A DNA stretch of 51,535 bases from Scenedesmus sp. ARA3 (taxonomy: Eukaryota; Chlorophyta; Chlorophyceae; Sphaeropleales; Scenedesmaceae). Shown here in pieces: positions 36,859 through 48,311 of the stretch. A program made the position numbers and the translations under genes. Under the pieces are notes generated by a model, which was not told the DNA's origin, did no database searches, and worked only from the letters and a program-made list of their open reading frames with translations. Positions within the stretch are counted from its first letter, which is position 1. Each line of letters starts with the position of its first letter. The DNA lies in NCBI GenBank assembly GCA_004335835.1, contig RWJK01000412.1, positions 2,144 through 53,678 of the forward strand. The letters are read 5' to 3'.

Positions 36859-39367
36859 GCAGCAGGCATCTGCAGCGATTGCGCAGGCTGCAGCAGCAGA
36901 AGCAGCAGCAGCAGCAGCGGCAGCAGCCAGCAGCGACTGGCACGCCCATAGATGTGCCACAATGTATATGGAACGAGGTCCGCGAGGTGTGCACCTCCAG
37001 CCAGCTGTCCTACCTGTCAGTGAGCAGCCTGCCAGTCACCGTGTTCCACAGGTAGGCAGAATGTGCGGCACAGCACAGACCCTCCTTGTGCTTGTCTCAA
37101 ATCCATCGGCGCATGCTGACATTCTCCTGTGAACGCCACAGCACTACTCGACTGGAGCGCACTGCAGCAGCTGCGCTTGATGCACAGCCATGCAACAGAA
37201 CATGGGTATAGCGCATACAGCAGCTGCATCTTTAGAGCGGCTTCACCTGTCATGTTCTCTTTTGAGCTGCGCGTCATGCTGGCTGGGTCCACTTGCAGGA
37301 CGGCTGTCATGGCGTATGACCGCAACCTGGTGTGCAACGGCCACCCAGATGCAGGCCGATGCAACAAGGACAGGCAGAACCGCTGCATGTACTGGAACAA
37401 GAGCTGCGTAGGCATGGATGCATTTGAGGTGAGGTCAGCAGCACGCTTGCAAACACTGTGTTGTCTGTCAGCAGTGGTACAACGACAGGGTGACAATGTT
37501 GCGCTGGGCAGTCGAGTTATGCAGTCGTGTGCACAGCAACCTTCAAGGTCTGCAAGTTGCAGGGGCAGCAGAGCTGTGGCTCTCAGGCCAGCGGTGCAGC
37601 ACACCCCGGAGAGCAAGCCTTCAACAGTTTCAGTGCTGACTGCAGTGTTGCTGCTGCTGAACGTCACAGCAGCAAGCCAGGCAGCTGGACTGGCACTGCT
37701 AGCTGCACACAACCTCTACGCAAACCGTTCAAGTCGCAACAGCCCAGCAAGCAACAGTGCCTTCAACATGCATGCACAAGACAGCCGTGACAACTGCTGT
37801 GTGTGCCTTTCTACTTGCGGTGTGCCCGCAGCTTGTGAACTGGGTTGGTGGCGACATCCTTGATGGAGAGGCCACAGCGCTGCCATTCACCTGCAAGGGC
37901 ACTGACGCAGCCACCCTGAAAGAGTGCGCAACAGCAACAGAAGCAGGTGGGCGGTGACGCTGCGCGGCGTAACACCAGCTGGGTCAGATGCTGGAGTACA
38001 GCGCACTAGAAAGCATCTGCCCCGAGTGCAGTGTTGTTCGTAGTGGCCTGACATGCAGGCCAGCAGTCCGGCACTGGTGTCGAAACTTCCACGCACTGCA
38101 CAGAGCTGGCCGGCGTAACTGTGGTTGTGGCATCTTAACGCACAGCAGCAGCAGGCAGGTGCGCTGTCTGCCGCTGCAGAATAGCAGACCTTGCATGCGG
38201 CATCATATGCATTATCTGGCTTTGCTGCTGTCTTGAACCGTTGCAGGGCCCGCCGGCATCTGCAACCAGCTGCCGGGCTGCCAGTTTGAAAAGCGGCTGC
38301 AGAGCTGTGTGCCAAAAGCTTGGAGTGCCCAGAACTACTTGAAGCTAAACACCACCAGGAAGGGCTACGATGAGTTCAGCCCTCAAGTGTGGGGCAGCTG
38401 TGCAGGAGCGTGCTATGTGCGGCAGGTGAGCTGCGAGGCTGTGCTCATGGCACAGTGCGGCAGGTGTCTGGATGCTACACGTATTATTACGTGTTGCATG
38501 ATTTGAAACAGCAGCAGGCAGCAAGAAGCCTCATCGCTGATGGGATGTTGAGCTGCTGATGCTGCCAGCTGCAGCCTGGCGAACAATCAACAATGTTTAC
38601 TTCATTTGAAATGCCCCTCCTGCAAGCTGTCCTGGCCAAATGCCTGCCAGGCGGTGCCCGCGCTGAATCAATTCAACACTGTCCTGCAGGCCAGCAGCTG
38701 CCTCAAGCTGGCAGGCAATGCCACGGCCTGCACGCGCAAGCCGTACTGCGCGTGGGAGCAGGACGTGGTCGGGGCCCGGCAAGTGTGCTTGCACAGGGAC
38801 ACGGCAGCGCGCGCTGCTGATGCATTCTCCAAGGAGCTGGCCAAAATCAAGGTGCGCTGAGTTATAACTATTTAACAATTAACAATCAAACAATGATAGC
38901 ATAATTGATTATGCAGGCGTTGGGGTCACTTGAGTCCTGCAGGCCGCGTCCTTGGAGGGATTGCAATGCAGCTTGCAGCGCCAATGAATCCTGGGTGTTT
39001 CAGCTGTGTCAATCTTGTGTGTTTCAGCCGTCATGTTGGCACGCTGTTTTAGCAAGGCGGCTCTACGGTTCAATTGGTGGCGTATACTTACCTCTGCCAT
39101 TGTCACGCAGCAAGGAGCTGAGGGCTGCGGAGCTGCCTGCTGTGCTTGCAATGTTGCAGGTGCTGCAGCATGTTGAACGCAATGTGTTCGCAAGCTGTTA
39201 CGCGCTGCTTGCTGTTTTCTGCTTGCTGCTTGCAGGACACCTGCCACAGCCAGAGGAGCCAAGGTTCGTGTGAGCAGTTTCAAATGGTTCTTCGCAGCAG
39301 AGGCGTCATCGGCAACGCAAACCTGGCAAAACTGATAACAGAGGCAGCTGCAGCTTGCCCGCTGTAG
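36484..39367 (+). CDS. Secreted Cys-rich protein, paralogue B (unrecognised family)
   Basis: Seven exons: 36484-36541, ~36622-37051, 37299-37428, 37832-37946, 38247-38425, 38651-38851, 39236-39367; about 414 residues. The start MNLAVVLALVLVPTSYC is a clear signal peptide. Cys motifs parallel paralogue A: VPQCIWNEVREVC, MAYDRNLVCNG...RCMYWNKSC, GSCAGACYVRQ, ACTRKPYCAWEQDVVGARQVC and DTCHSQRSQGSCEQF. Phases at the homologous introns are identical to A. A Ser-rich then Gln-rich run (36815-36935) sits between the signal peptide and the first motif. The exon 2 acceptor is uncertain: 36580 also fits the phase but would leave a 38-nt intron, so 36622 is preferred. Family and function unknown; probably secreted and disulphide-bonded, perhaps in the wall or matrix. 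Confidence 0.7.
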
Positions 39368-39971
39368 CGACACCACTGGCAACCAGCTGCGGTGTCAGGC
39401 CGAAAGAGTGGTGGTGGTGGTGCAGCATGGCGCCTGCCTGGGCTGCAACAGGCTCATCATGGTGTGCAGGCGTGATCTGTGTTGCCGCTTTTGTAGCTGG
39501 GCTGTTACAGATGAATCATACCTACGTCAACACCCCGCTCAAAGCGCCTAAAGCTTTGCAGGCTGACCCTTAAACCTGGCCGAAACAGGAAGTGCGCGGT
39601 GAAAACCCCAGCTGCCGGAGTGACATGACAGATTCACCGTCAGAAGCCTGCACGCACAACTACATTCACTTGCTACTGTATATATCTGGTGACGATGTGC
39701 TTTTCTGCAGCAGGAACACGGATCGGCAGCACACGGAGCACAGCTGAAAGCACATGAAAGAGTTCATCATCACCTGGTAAACGCAACGCAACCAAGACGC
39801 GTTCACAAAACAGAAGCTTTGCTTGCAAACAAATTAATTAATTATGATATTGGTTGGAACAAGCGGTCTCGCCCTGCGCTGCGGGGCCGGTGGCATCATG
39901 ATGTAGTGCACCGTTTCGGAGCGTCTAGTGGCAGACGATAGTGTCGGGAACTTACTACGTGCCGTAACAGA
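39368..39971 (+). other. Intergenic region between paralogue B and the M8 protease
   Basis: About 600 bp for the 3' UTR of paralogue B and the promoter of the protease. An AT-rich patch (attaattaattatgatattg, about 39834-39853) is the only stand-out and may be part of the promoter. Confidence 0.4.
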
Positions 39972-42900
39972 ATGGGGTGCATGTGCATCCTCCCGCTGCA
40001 CTTCCTGCTGGTTGCCACCGTCCTGGCGAGGCGCGCAGAAGGTGCGATCACGTGAACTTACGACTATATTCGTTTTGATTTGAACATGGCGGGCGTCAGT
40101 GTGCAGCAGGCATCAGCATGTACGGACTGCAGTGGGACTGACTCCTGGCTGGCTTGCTGCAGGCGCATGCAGCATGGACATCCCCGCAATCCAGGAGAAA
40201 TACTCGCAGTTTGCAGAAAAGCAGTTGATGATGAGGGCAGCACACGCTGCAAAGGAGAGGATGGACATGGCCCAAGTAGGCACCACTGCTGCTGCACAAC
40301 AGCAACACATGCACCAGCAGTGACGCCTTGGCCCTTACTGCAGCAGCAATGGTCAGCAATCACTAAGGCAGGAAGACGCACACGCACGTCTTATACAGCT
40401 CTCTTTGCAAGCTTATCAACAGCATGTCGAAACATGTAATCGTAAGGGCAGCAGCCTGGCATTCAGACTGGGCGGTCCTACTATGCTGGCAATCGTCATC
40501 TGGCACATGCAGCCTTGCTTGAAACAAGCCCTCTTGTGCCAATCACCACTGTCACCATACTTCACCTCTGGCTCACAATCTGCATCAGCACCCAGCTGTT
40601 GCAACACCACACAAGTATGCTCCCCTACGCCGGCCATACCCACCTACCCACCACCTGCGCAACCAACCACCACATGCATGCTGTTGTCTGGCCGCAGGGC
40701 GAGCGTGTGCGGCAGATCATGGCGGAGGCGCAGCCATCCCCGATCCGCATTAAGCTCATCACGCAGCTGCAGGGCACCTACCTCAAGCCTGAGCAGGCCA
40801 AGCGGCTCGCGGAGCAGCTGGCGCCGGGTGCTGTGCGCATCATACAGAAGTTTGTGCAGGTGTGGGGTCCTGACGAGTTTGTAGCACTTGTAAGCAGATA
40901 AATCAATAGTGCCTTGAGTGGAATGCAAGCAGACTAGCTTCTTGATGATTGTGATGGTCAGCAAGATGTGTGCCAGGTGTCCATGCTGCAGGTTGCCACC
41001 CATAGTCAAAGTTTGCGCAGCTCTGCGGCTGCAGCCGCTGCATGTGTCAACAACTCCATGCAGTCAGCAGTTTGTTTGAGGTGTGTGCTGCCTGCTGTCC
41101 TGCGCAGGTGCGCGTGCCGCGCAAGTACGCCATCCGTATGCCCAAGCCTGTAACCGACGCAGACTACTTCTGCAACGATGCCTACGCATCAGACCTCTGG
41201 TCAAACGGCGGCGTCCAAGGATATGACATGGTTCTTTATGTAACTGCCAACCAAACAAAGGACTGCAGGGCAGGAGCACTGGCTTACACGCTGCCGTGCA
41301 TCACTGATATGGTGACTGGGCGGCCCATTGCAGCAGCAATGAACATTTGCCCGCTATCGCAGAAGAGCTCGCCGCGGCGGCTGCTGAACACGCTGGTGCA
41401 CGAGACTGTGCATGGCTTGGTGAGTGCGCTGGCTGGCTAGCTGTATGTCTGGCTGCCTGGCTGGTTGTCTGGCTGTTGGTTTGTCTAACTGGCTAGATGG
41501 CTGGTTGTCTGGCTGGCTAGCTGGCCGGCCTGTTGCTAGGCAACAGTGCTGTTAAAGCAAAGGGCAGTCGAGTAGCTGGCTGCACTGCTGCGCCTATTGT
41601 GTTGCATGTGTCGCAGTGCAGCAGCCGCATGTTTCAGGACGCCGCGCCGTACCGCAGCACAATGTGCCACCCCAGCATGAATCCCTTTGGCTGTATAGCG
41701 GTGCAACATGGCACTGTCTAAATGCTTTGCACACTCCGTATCATTTGTCATGCAGGGCTTCTCCGGTCAGCTGTTCCCGCTCTACTATGACTCTGGCACC
41801 TGGAACCCCTACCAGAAAGCACAGCAGGTCAAGGTGGAGTTCTCAGCGCGCAACAAGACAGCAGCAGAGGCCATGTTCATCGCCTTTCCTGCAATGAGGA
41901 CACTTGCACAGAAGCACTTTGGCTGCAGCAGCCTGCCTGGGGCCCCTGCTGATGTGGGCAGCTTGGCCAGCCACTTCAAGCAGCGGCTGTTTGGGGTGAG
42001 CGTGGTTGTGGCAGCAGCTGTAACTACAGCGAGGTTGTGGCAGCAGCTGTAGCTGCAGCGCGCAGTTGTGACAGCTGCTGTAGCTACAGCTCTAGAACAC
42101 GCACAGATCTACAAGAAGTTGCAGAGCTATGGCCGCTGCAGCGCCAACTGACTTGCTGCAGACAGGGTTGCTGTGCGTGCGCATACGCTGCACTATCCAG
42201 CCGTACACTGTTATGGCACTCCTGCACTGAGCAGTATCTGTCACTATCTTCTGGACATTCCTAACAAGCATGCAGCCTTACATCGCCTGATGCGTGCGTG
42301 ACTTGCTGTGCATGAAAGTAAGTATGCCTGCTGCTTGTGCTTGCAGCATGAGCTCATGATGCCTGCCACCAGTGAGGACGGCGCGCCGAAGCAGATCACG
42401 CCCTTCACATTAACGCTGCTGGAGGCCACAGGCTGGTGAGCTGCAAGCCATGGCTGGTGGTTGGCAATACTTTGCAACTGCAGAACACAGCACCAAGCAG
42501 CTACTTCAGCTTTGACAGTTAGCTCAGCCAACGCAAGCAGCCGGCAGGGTTGCTGACACACGCACAACCACCAAAGTCACAGCATCTCAGCACCATGCAC
42601 GCCTCACTCACCCTCCCCGCCTGACCTCCTCATCTCACTCGTAAATTCATAATGAGGCTTGTTACAGGGCAGGCGAAGCTAACACCCAAAACTGTAGAAC
42701 TCGCCCCCCTCACTGGCTCTGCTCACCTGCCCTCCTGCCGTGCTCTCCTGCTTTGCCCTCCTGCCTTGCCCTCCTCACACCAGCTTCCTTTTTGACCAGG
42801 TGTCTGTCACGGTTATACCACATGCACACATGCACACACTGATGTAACCCCTCTAGCATCTGTTTATCCCTCCTGCCTTGCTCTCCTGACTTGCGCTCAT

Positions 42901-43505
42901 GCCCGTCCCTCCTGCCCTGCCCTCCCCGCAGGTACAAGACGCGCATGGACCTGGCGCAAGCGCCCGTGTTTGGCAAGGGTGCTGGCTGTGACCTGGCCAT
43001 GGACACCTGCACCAACTTCATGGCCAAGAACCCCTGGCAGAACTACTACTGCCCGGCCAAGAACGAAAACAGTGAGGCCCGCACTGTCAGCGCTAGCATG
43101 CCATCAACATGAGTGCAAGGCAGGTTTGTGCCCACCATGCAGTGTATGGCCGTCAGCCACAGCTGAGCCACCTGTGATGCGGCCAAATCTTATCAGCTGT
43201 GTGTTGTTGTGCTGCAGCTGGGCACGTCTGATTCAGTTACCCGTTGTTTATGTCTATCATCAAACCCTTCACTGATGCGTGCTGTGCTTTTTGTGTATGC
43301 TTTTATGCCGCCGCAGCGGACCAGTGCACGTACGACTACAAGGGCATTGGTGTATGTGTGGAGGGCGTGGATGACGGCTGCCTGCTGGCAGGCGCGTCAG
43401 CGCTGCGCGGCAACACGCTGACCTGCCTCAGTGCAAGCAGTAAGTGGCTCACACAGCAGCAGCAGCAGCAGGGCTAGTGACACCAGCGACAGCCACTACA
43501 GAAGC

Positions 43506-43555
<50 letters not shown>

Positions 43556-44828
43556 CGTGATAGAGTACTGTACCTGCCGCCTGGAGCAAGTGTCTCCTAC
43601 TTTGAAATCCACCTGCACCTGGGCTTGTGGTTTCGCGGCCTTCCTTCGACTGGTGCTGTCGTCAACTGTCATGTTTGCTTTGACACATTAGTTACATAAC
43701 ATAATGTGTCAAAGCATATATAAGCTTATACTTCCTGGCTGCCTTTGCGCTGCAGGCTGGTCCACGATGCGCCACCAGGCCTTCTTCTTCCACCACAGGG
43801 CCTTCGGAGGCTCAGTGGGAAGCCCCACAGCCCGCTGCTACAGCACAGCTGATGCGGCGCCAGCATGCATGCAGACACCCGGCAGTAGCGAGCCAACATG
43901 CCTCATGCGGGGAGCCATGTGCCTGGAGACGCGCTGCAGCAGCAAGGGTGCAGTGGAGGCGGTGTTCCGGCTGCCGGGAGAGGAGCCGCTGGTGGTGGCC
44001 TGCCCTCAGGGTGAGTTGGTAATCTTGTGAAAGAGATGTGCACTGTGTAGCAGCAGCAGCAGCTGGCGCAGCTGATGGTGCAGCCTGTGGTGGTGGCCTG
44101 CCCTTAGGGTGATTGTGGTTTGAACACAGCGGTTTGGGTCAGCAACAGCAACAGCATCAGCACCAGCAGCTAGTGGTGCAGCCTATGGTGGTGGACTGTC
44201 CTCAGATTGAGTGAGCTTAAACACAGCCGTCTTGGGCAGCAGCACGCAGCAGCAGCACCATCAGCTAGTGATGCAGCCTGTGGTGGTGGCCTGCCCTCAG
44301 GTTGAGTCAGTGTGCTTGGAAGCAGTGTGCTGGTGCTGCTTACCAGCAAGATGAGCAGCAACAGCTAGCAGGCACGCTCCGTTGTCTGCACAGCAGCAGC
44401 AGAGGCAGAGGCAGCAGTGCAATGAAGATGCAGCGTGCCCTGGCCAGATGCATCAGGGGGCCTCCGTCCGCAAATATCAACCTGCTTTTGCGCAAGCTAC
44501 AACCGCAGCACTTGCTGCCACCCATGTCACCTTGGCAGCTGCTGCAAACTTGCTCACCACACTCCCACCCGCCAAACGTTTGTGCTCAAAACCACTCTTG
44601 TGTTTGTATGCCCACACTGCAGGGGGCCACATAGACCTGGCAAAGCAGCTGCCAGGCAAAGGCTTTGTGTCAGGCAAGCTGCGCTGCCCGCTGGCACAGG
44701 TGGTGTGCCCCGAGCTGTCCTGCAAGCGGCCCTGCGGGCGCGGCACATGCACTGATGGGCGCTGCATCTGTGATATGGAGTATGTAGGGGAGGCTTGCGA
44801 TAAGAGCTTACTGCCTGGGGTGCTGTGA
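39972..44828 (+). CDS. Leishmanolysin-like (peptidase M8) secreted metalloprotease with EGF-like tail
   Basis: Ten exons in phase: 39972-40041, 40163-40275, 40698-40859, 41108-41419, 41756-41995, 42347-42435, 42932-43071, 43317-43439, 43756-44010, 44623-44828; about 569 residues. A signal peptide (CILPLHFLLVATVLARRAEG) is followed by a pro-region. The zinc motif is H213-E-T-V-H217 followed by GLGFS, split by an intron after Leu219. The third zinc ligand is probably His292 in SHFKQRLFG, and the Met-turn is ELMMP (~301-305). FGCSSLPG and VLYVTANQT also match the M8 family. The C-terminal part is Cys-rich and ends in an EGF-like unit (CGRGTCTDGRCICD). M8 enzymes are secreted or surface zinc endopeptidases; in algae they are thought to act on wall or matrix proteins. 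All three ligands and the catalytic Glu are present, so it should be active. An array of exon-end echoes fills the last intron. Confidence 0.93.
41430..41530 (+). repeat. Degenerate CTGG-rich satellite in intron 4 of the protease gene
   Basis: A run of imperfect ctggctgg/ctgtctgg/ctagctgg units about 100 bp long directly after the donor at 41420. It looks like slippage-made simple sequence and has no coding role. Confidence 0.85.
43508..43552 (+). repeat. (CAG)n tract in intron 8 of the protease gene
   Basis: About 15 CAG units inside an intron, so here the triplet repeat is non-coding. It shows that CAG runs are not limited to coding sequence in this genome. Confidence 0.9.
44088..44309 (+). 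repeat. Three intronic echoes of the exon 9 end and donor in the protease gene
   Basis: The exon 9 end (ggtggtggcctgccctcagg, donor GTGAGT at 44011) recurs three times downstream, ending near 44108, 44207 and 44301, a period of 94-99 bp. The shared unit includes the spacer cagcagctagtggtgcagcc. Donors read GTGATT, TTGAGT and TTGAGT, so the first keeps GT and the others have lost it. Confidence 0.9.
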
Positions 44829-46622
44829 CGGCATCTGCTGCTTGAAAGCGTGTTATGTTATGCCACACCCTCGCATCAACGCACGGTGTCTTGGTTGCTG
44901 AGGGTGTGCGACATGAGCAGCCTTGAGCATGCCAGTACACGAGCTTGCAGCAGGTTGTTTGAAGCTGAAACATGGAGAGACACGAACTAGGCCTGCTGCT
45001 GTGGCAGCTGTGTTGTAGTGCCGGGGCCACACGAAAGCACTGGCACTGCCAACAGCTGAGCAAGCTGTTACAAAGCAGCAGTGTGTGTGTGTGTGTGTGT
45101 GTGTTCTGGGGTTGGGAGCTGTGCCTGTCTGTGGCTGATATGTCAGCAGGCCCTGCGTGTTGTATGTTCTAAAAGTTGGCACTTGTGCATTGCTGGGGTA
45201 GGAGCGTTAGTAGGCTTGTGTGTGCAAGGACAGCACGGCATGTTGGTTTGCTGAGGTGTTTTGAGTTTGCAAATGATGCATGTGCTACACATAGATAGTT
45301 GTTGTACTGTGCAGCCTTCCTGTCAGTTTGGGCACCATGATACCAAAATGGTGTTACTTCTGATCAGTTTGCGCCGAAGCTTTGGACCTGGAGCTTTGTT
45401 TCTTGTGACATGCTGTCACGTGTATGCTGTGCCTATTCTGTACTTTGCTTTGGCATGTGAAAGCAACAAGGCAGGGCTGATAACTCGTTGGCTATGCTAC
45501 CTGTGCATCATAGCATTCAGCAACGGCCTGCCCGGCTGCTGCTGCTGGGATGCTGTTCTGCGCGTAATCAGGCTGCTGCAGGAGAGACATGCACGTGTGC
45601 ATGCATGCAGCTGCTGCACCCTGTCAGCACATCAGCAGGGCTGCCACCATCACCAGTATCAAATGAAATCAAGTTGTCATGTAGAGATATGCCTAGGCTG
45701 CCGCGCACAGACTCATACTTGACGGTTGCGTACAAAGCAGTATGTTACCATTGCTGTTTTGCAGCCAAGAGGGCCATTCTGCGTACGCAACCCCTGTAGC
45801 AAATACTGGTGTTATGTGGATTTCCTGTTTGCAAGCCGGTGCTTAGGACACAGCGTGTGTTTGGCTTCGAGTCAGCAAGTTTTGGCTCACGGGCTGTAGC
45901 ACTGGCAAGCTAGTTTGTTGGAGTTTTTTGGTTTTTAATCGGTATTGAGTCGGTACAGGACTTTCAAGGACGCGTTCTCAGCAGCACCGGGGTGCGCTGT
46001 TGTCCACCTGCCAGGTTGCTTCCACCTGGGGACCAGTGGGTTGGCCTCCAATTGTGCAGACATCAACAACGTTGTACAGCATGTCCAGTTGCAGGACTCC
46101 CTTTTACCATAATTCAGAGCTTGTTGTGCACACTGCCTCTGCTCAGCTAGAATAGGCACCCTTTGCTGACATGTTGTTTGCCTGAACTGGAGTGCCTGCT
46201 GCATACATTACCAAACATGTTACATGCATCATGAAGCAGTTATGCACCATGTGTGATGCATGAGCATTTGAATGCCACACCAATCTGCTCATTGTGGCAG
46301 ACAAGTTACAACATAACAATGACCTGCAGTGGTGTCTGGCTGCATGGCTAGAATTTGTGTGCGCATCATACGCCTATGACATTCATATGATCAGCTGCCA
46401 GTGCACCTGAGTGCTGCTCTTGGCTGCAGCAGCACGTACACATGTTGGAGCATCATGTAATGCAGCGACCTTGCGCTTTTTCGGGGTACATCGTGCTTTG
46501 TTGGGAGTCAGGCTGGAGTCCAAATAGACACAACCACCGCTGACTGATGTTTTTGCTAACAGTGCCATGTGTTGGGGCAGATATGAGAAGCTGTTGAGTG
46601 CGCAATTGACAAATGCTTTCCC
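44829..46622. other. Intergenic region with a GT microsatellite
   Basis: About 1.8 kb after the protease stop. A pure (GT)n run lies at 45081-45104. Frames such as 45261-45722 (plus) have hydrophobic and Cys-rich stretches but no family or splice support. Composition is T/G-rich on the plus strand, as in a long 3' UTR. Confidence 0.45.
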
Positions 46623-47440
46623 ATGCTAAAGGCTTGCCAGGGCTTCCTGAGCCTCAGGGTTGCCGAGCCCCTGGACCTGAGCGGCAGGACGGTCAGGGTA
46701 AAAAGGCAGCCGCTGCGGCCGCTGGCGGCCGAGGCAGTGACAATGGAACCTGCTCATTTTCTGCGTGTTATCAAACGAGGATGCAGAACAGGAGCCACAT
46801 GGTGAGCTGCAGATGTACAAAGGCAAGCAGCTGGCAGCGGCTGCACTGCAGCCAGCTGTCTGCAGTGGCTTTCAAATTTGCCAAGGCATGGGTCGGTTGA
46901 TCAGGCAGCCGGTGTCATGCAGGTTGTACATCAGGCAGTGGCAGCCTACAGGTACTTTATACAAACAACGATAGTACTTTTGCAGGTGCGTGCGGCTCTC
47001 CTGAGCGGAGTGTCCGAGGCCTGTCGCGTAAAGAAAGAATAAGAAAACCCTACATGAGCATGATTGCGTCACATAGGGCTGGGCTACTCTGCAACGAGCT
47101 GTTTGGCGTTGCTATTATAAGTGTTTTTTAGAGTTTTGGGTGCTTCACTATCAGACACAAGGCTTGTTGATTGGTGTACAGCCGCTGCTGGTAACACACA
47201 CTGCACAAGTGCATCAGCGTTTGAAGCTTGCCTAATCACCACGGATCAAATTTTTTGTCGTTGTTCGTGGTCCTGAGTACCAGAGCTTAGTGCACTTTTC
47301 TCTGGACCAGCAACTGCCCTGCTGCGGCAGCAGCAGTGCCAGAGGTCATGACACAGTTGCAGAAAGTTGCTGTGCACTACACGATACGCCTGGCAATGGT
47401 GGTGGCTGCCTGGGGCCTCAAAGCAGCAGCACAGCGACTG
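46623..47440 (+). other. Possible upstream exons of the PLP-enzyme gene or a separate small gene
   Basis: 46623-46801 encodes MLKACQGFLSLRVAEPLDL and continues basic and Arg-rich (GRTVRVKRQPLRPL) to a good donor (ACATG|GTGAGC); it has the balance of a real first exon with an organelle-type presequence. 47336-47440 reads VPEVMTQLQKVAVHYTIRL and ends TCAG|GTATGC. I could not join them to each other or to the exon at 47700 in phase, so they stay candidates. The stretch between them (46802-47335) shows nothing. Confidence 0.3.
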
Positions 47441-47699
47441 TCAGGTATGCCTAAGCCGATTTGCACTGCGCTGACTTGGGGTACGGTAATCTACTTGCAG
47501 CATGGCATGACAGCAGAACAAATTCCACCAGGTCACAAACATTCAAGCACTGTAACGCCCAAGACATGTGACTGTTTGTGTGACCTGGCTGCACAAGCAT
47601 GATACATCACAACTGCAGCTCTCACCAGACAGATTCCCTCAAGCCAACATGCAGCGCTGATCCTTCGACAGTGCCGATCCTTCTAATGCCTTGCTGCAG

Positions 47700-47969
47700 T
47701 GCGCCACAACCAGCTGCCTGGCCGCACACCCAAGCAGCGCCCAAGGGCTACCAGCAGCAGCAGCAAGCAGCCTGTGGTGCGCTTCATCCATCGCCCTGAT
47801 CGCGACTACAAGCCCAACAACCCCAAGTAAGGGCTGCCTGCAGAAGCAGGGTATGCGTGTGCAGTTGCGTTGATGGCAGCAAGCTGCTGCTGCTGCTGCT
47901 GCTGCTGCTGTGTCCAGGCCTCTGGATGGCAGAAGAGGCCCCCTGATGGGCACAGATTGGAGATTGAAC

Positions 47970-48006
<37 letters not shown>

Positions 48007-48270
48007 CTCCAGGTGGTTGGTGGAGGCAGCTTCCTGGAAGCCTGATGACATCCCACAGGAGCTGCTGCTGGAGTGCCCAGCACTGACCGCATTCAAGGTG
48101 CAGCACAACTTTCAAGCTTTTGAAGATCAACAATCCTTCACGGCTGCAATGCATGTTCAACCTTTGTGGCTGACTTGGCTTGTTTGGGTGCCCGGCACCT
48201 GGCTTGAACAGCAGCAAGGTAGGCAGGGCACCTTGGAGCTAGCTGCTGTAGCATCTGATCAGCTGCTGCC

Positions 48271-48311
<41 letters not shown>

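Noticed and set aside
41533..41721. Open frame in protease intron 4 (MFQDAAPYRSTMCHP)
   Set aside because: Skipping it joins HETVHGL directly to GFSGQ in phase, exactly as in the M8 family; including it would break the zinc motif. It could be a rare alternative exon.
42005..42095. Repeats gttgtggcagcagctgta in protease intron 5 as another donor echo
   Set aside because: The repeated unit starts inside the intron and shares no exon sequence, so it is ordinary intronic simple sequence.
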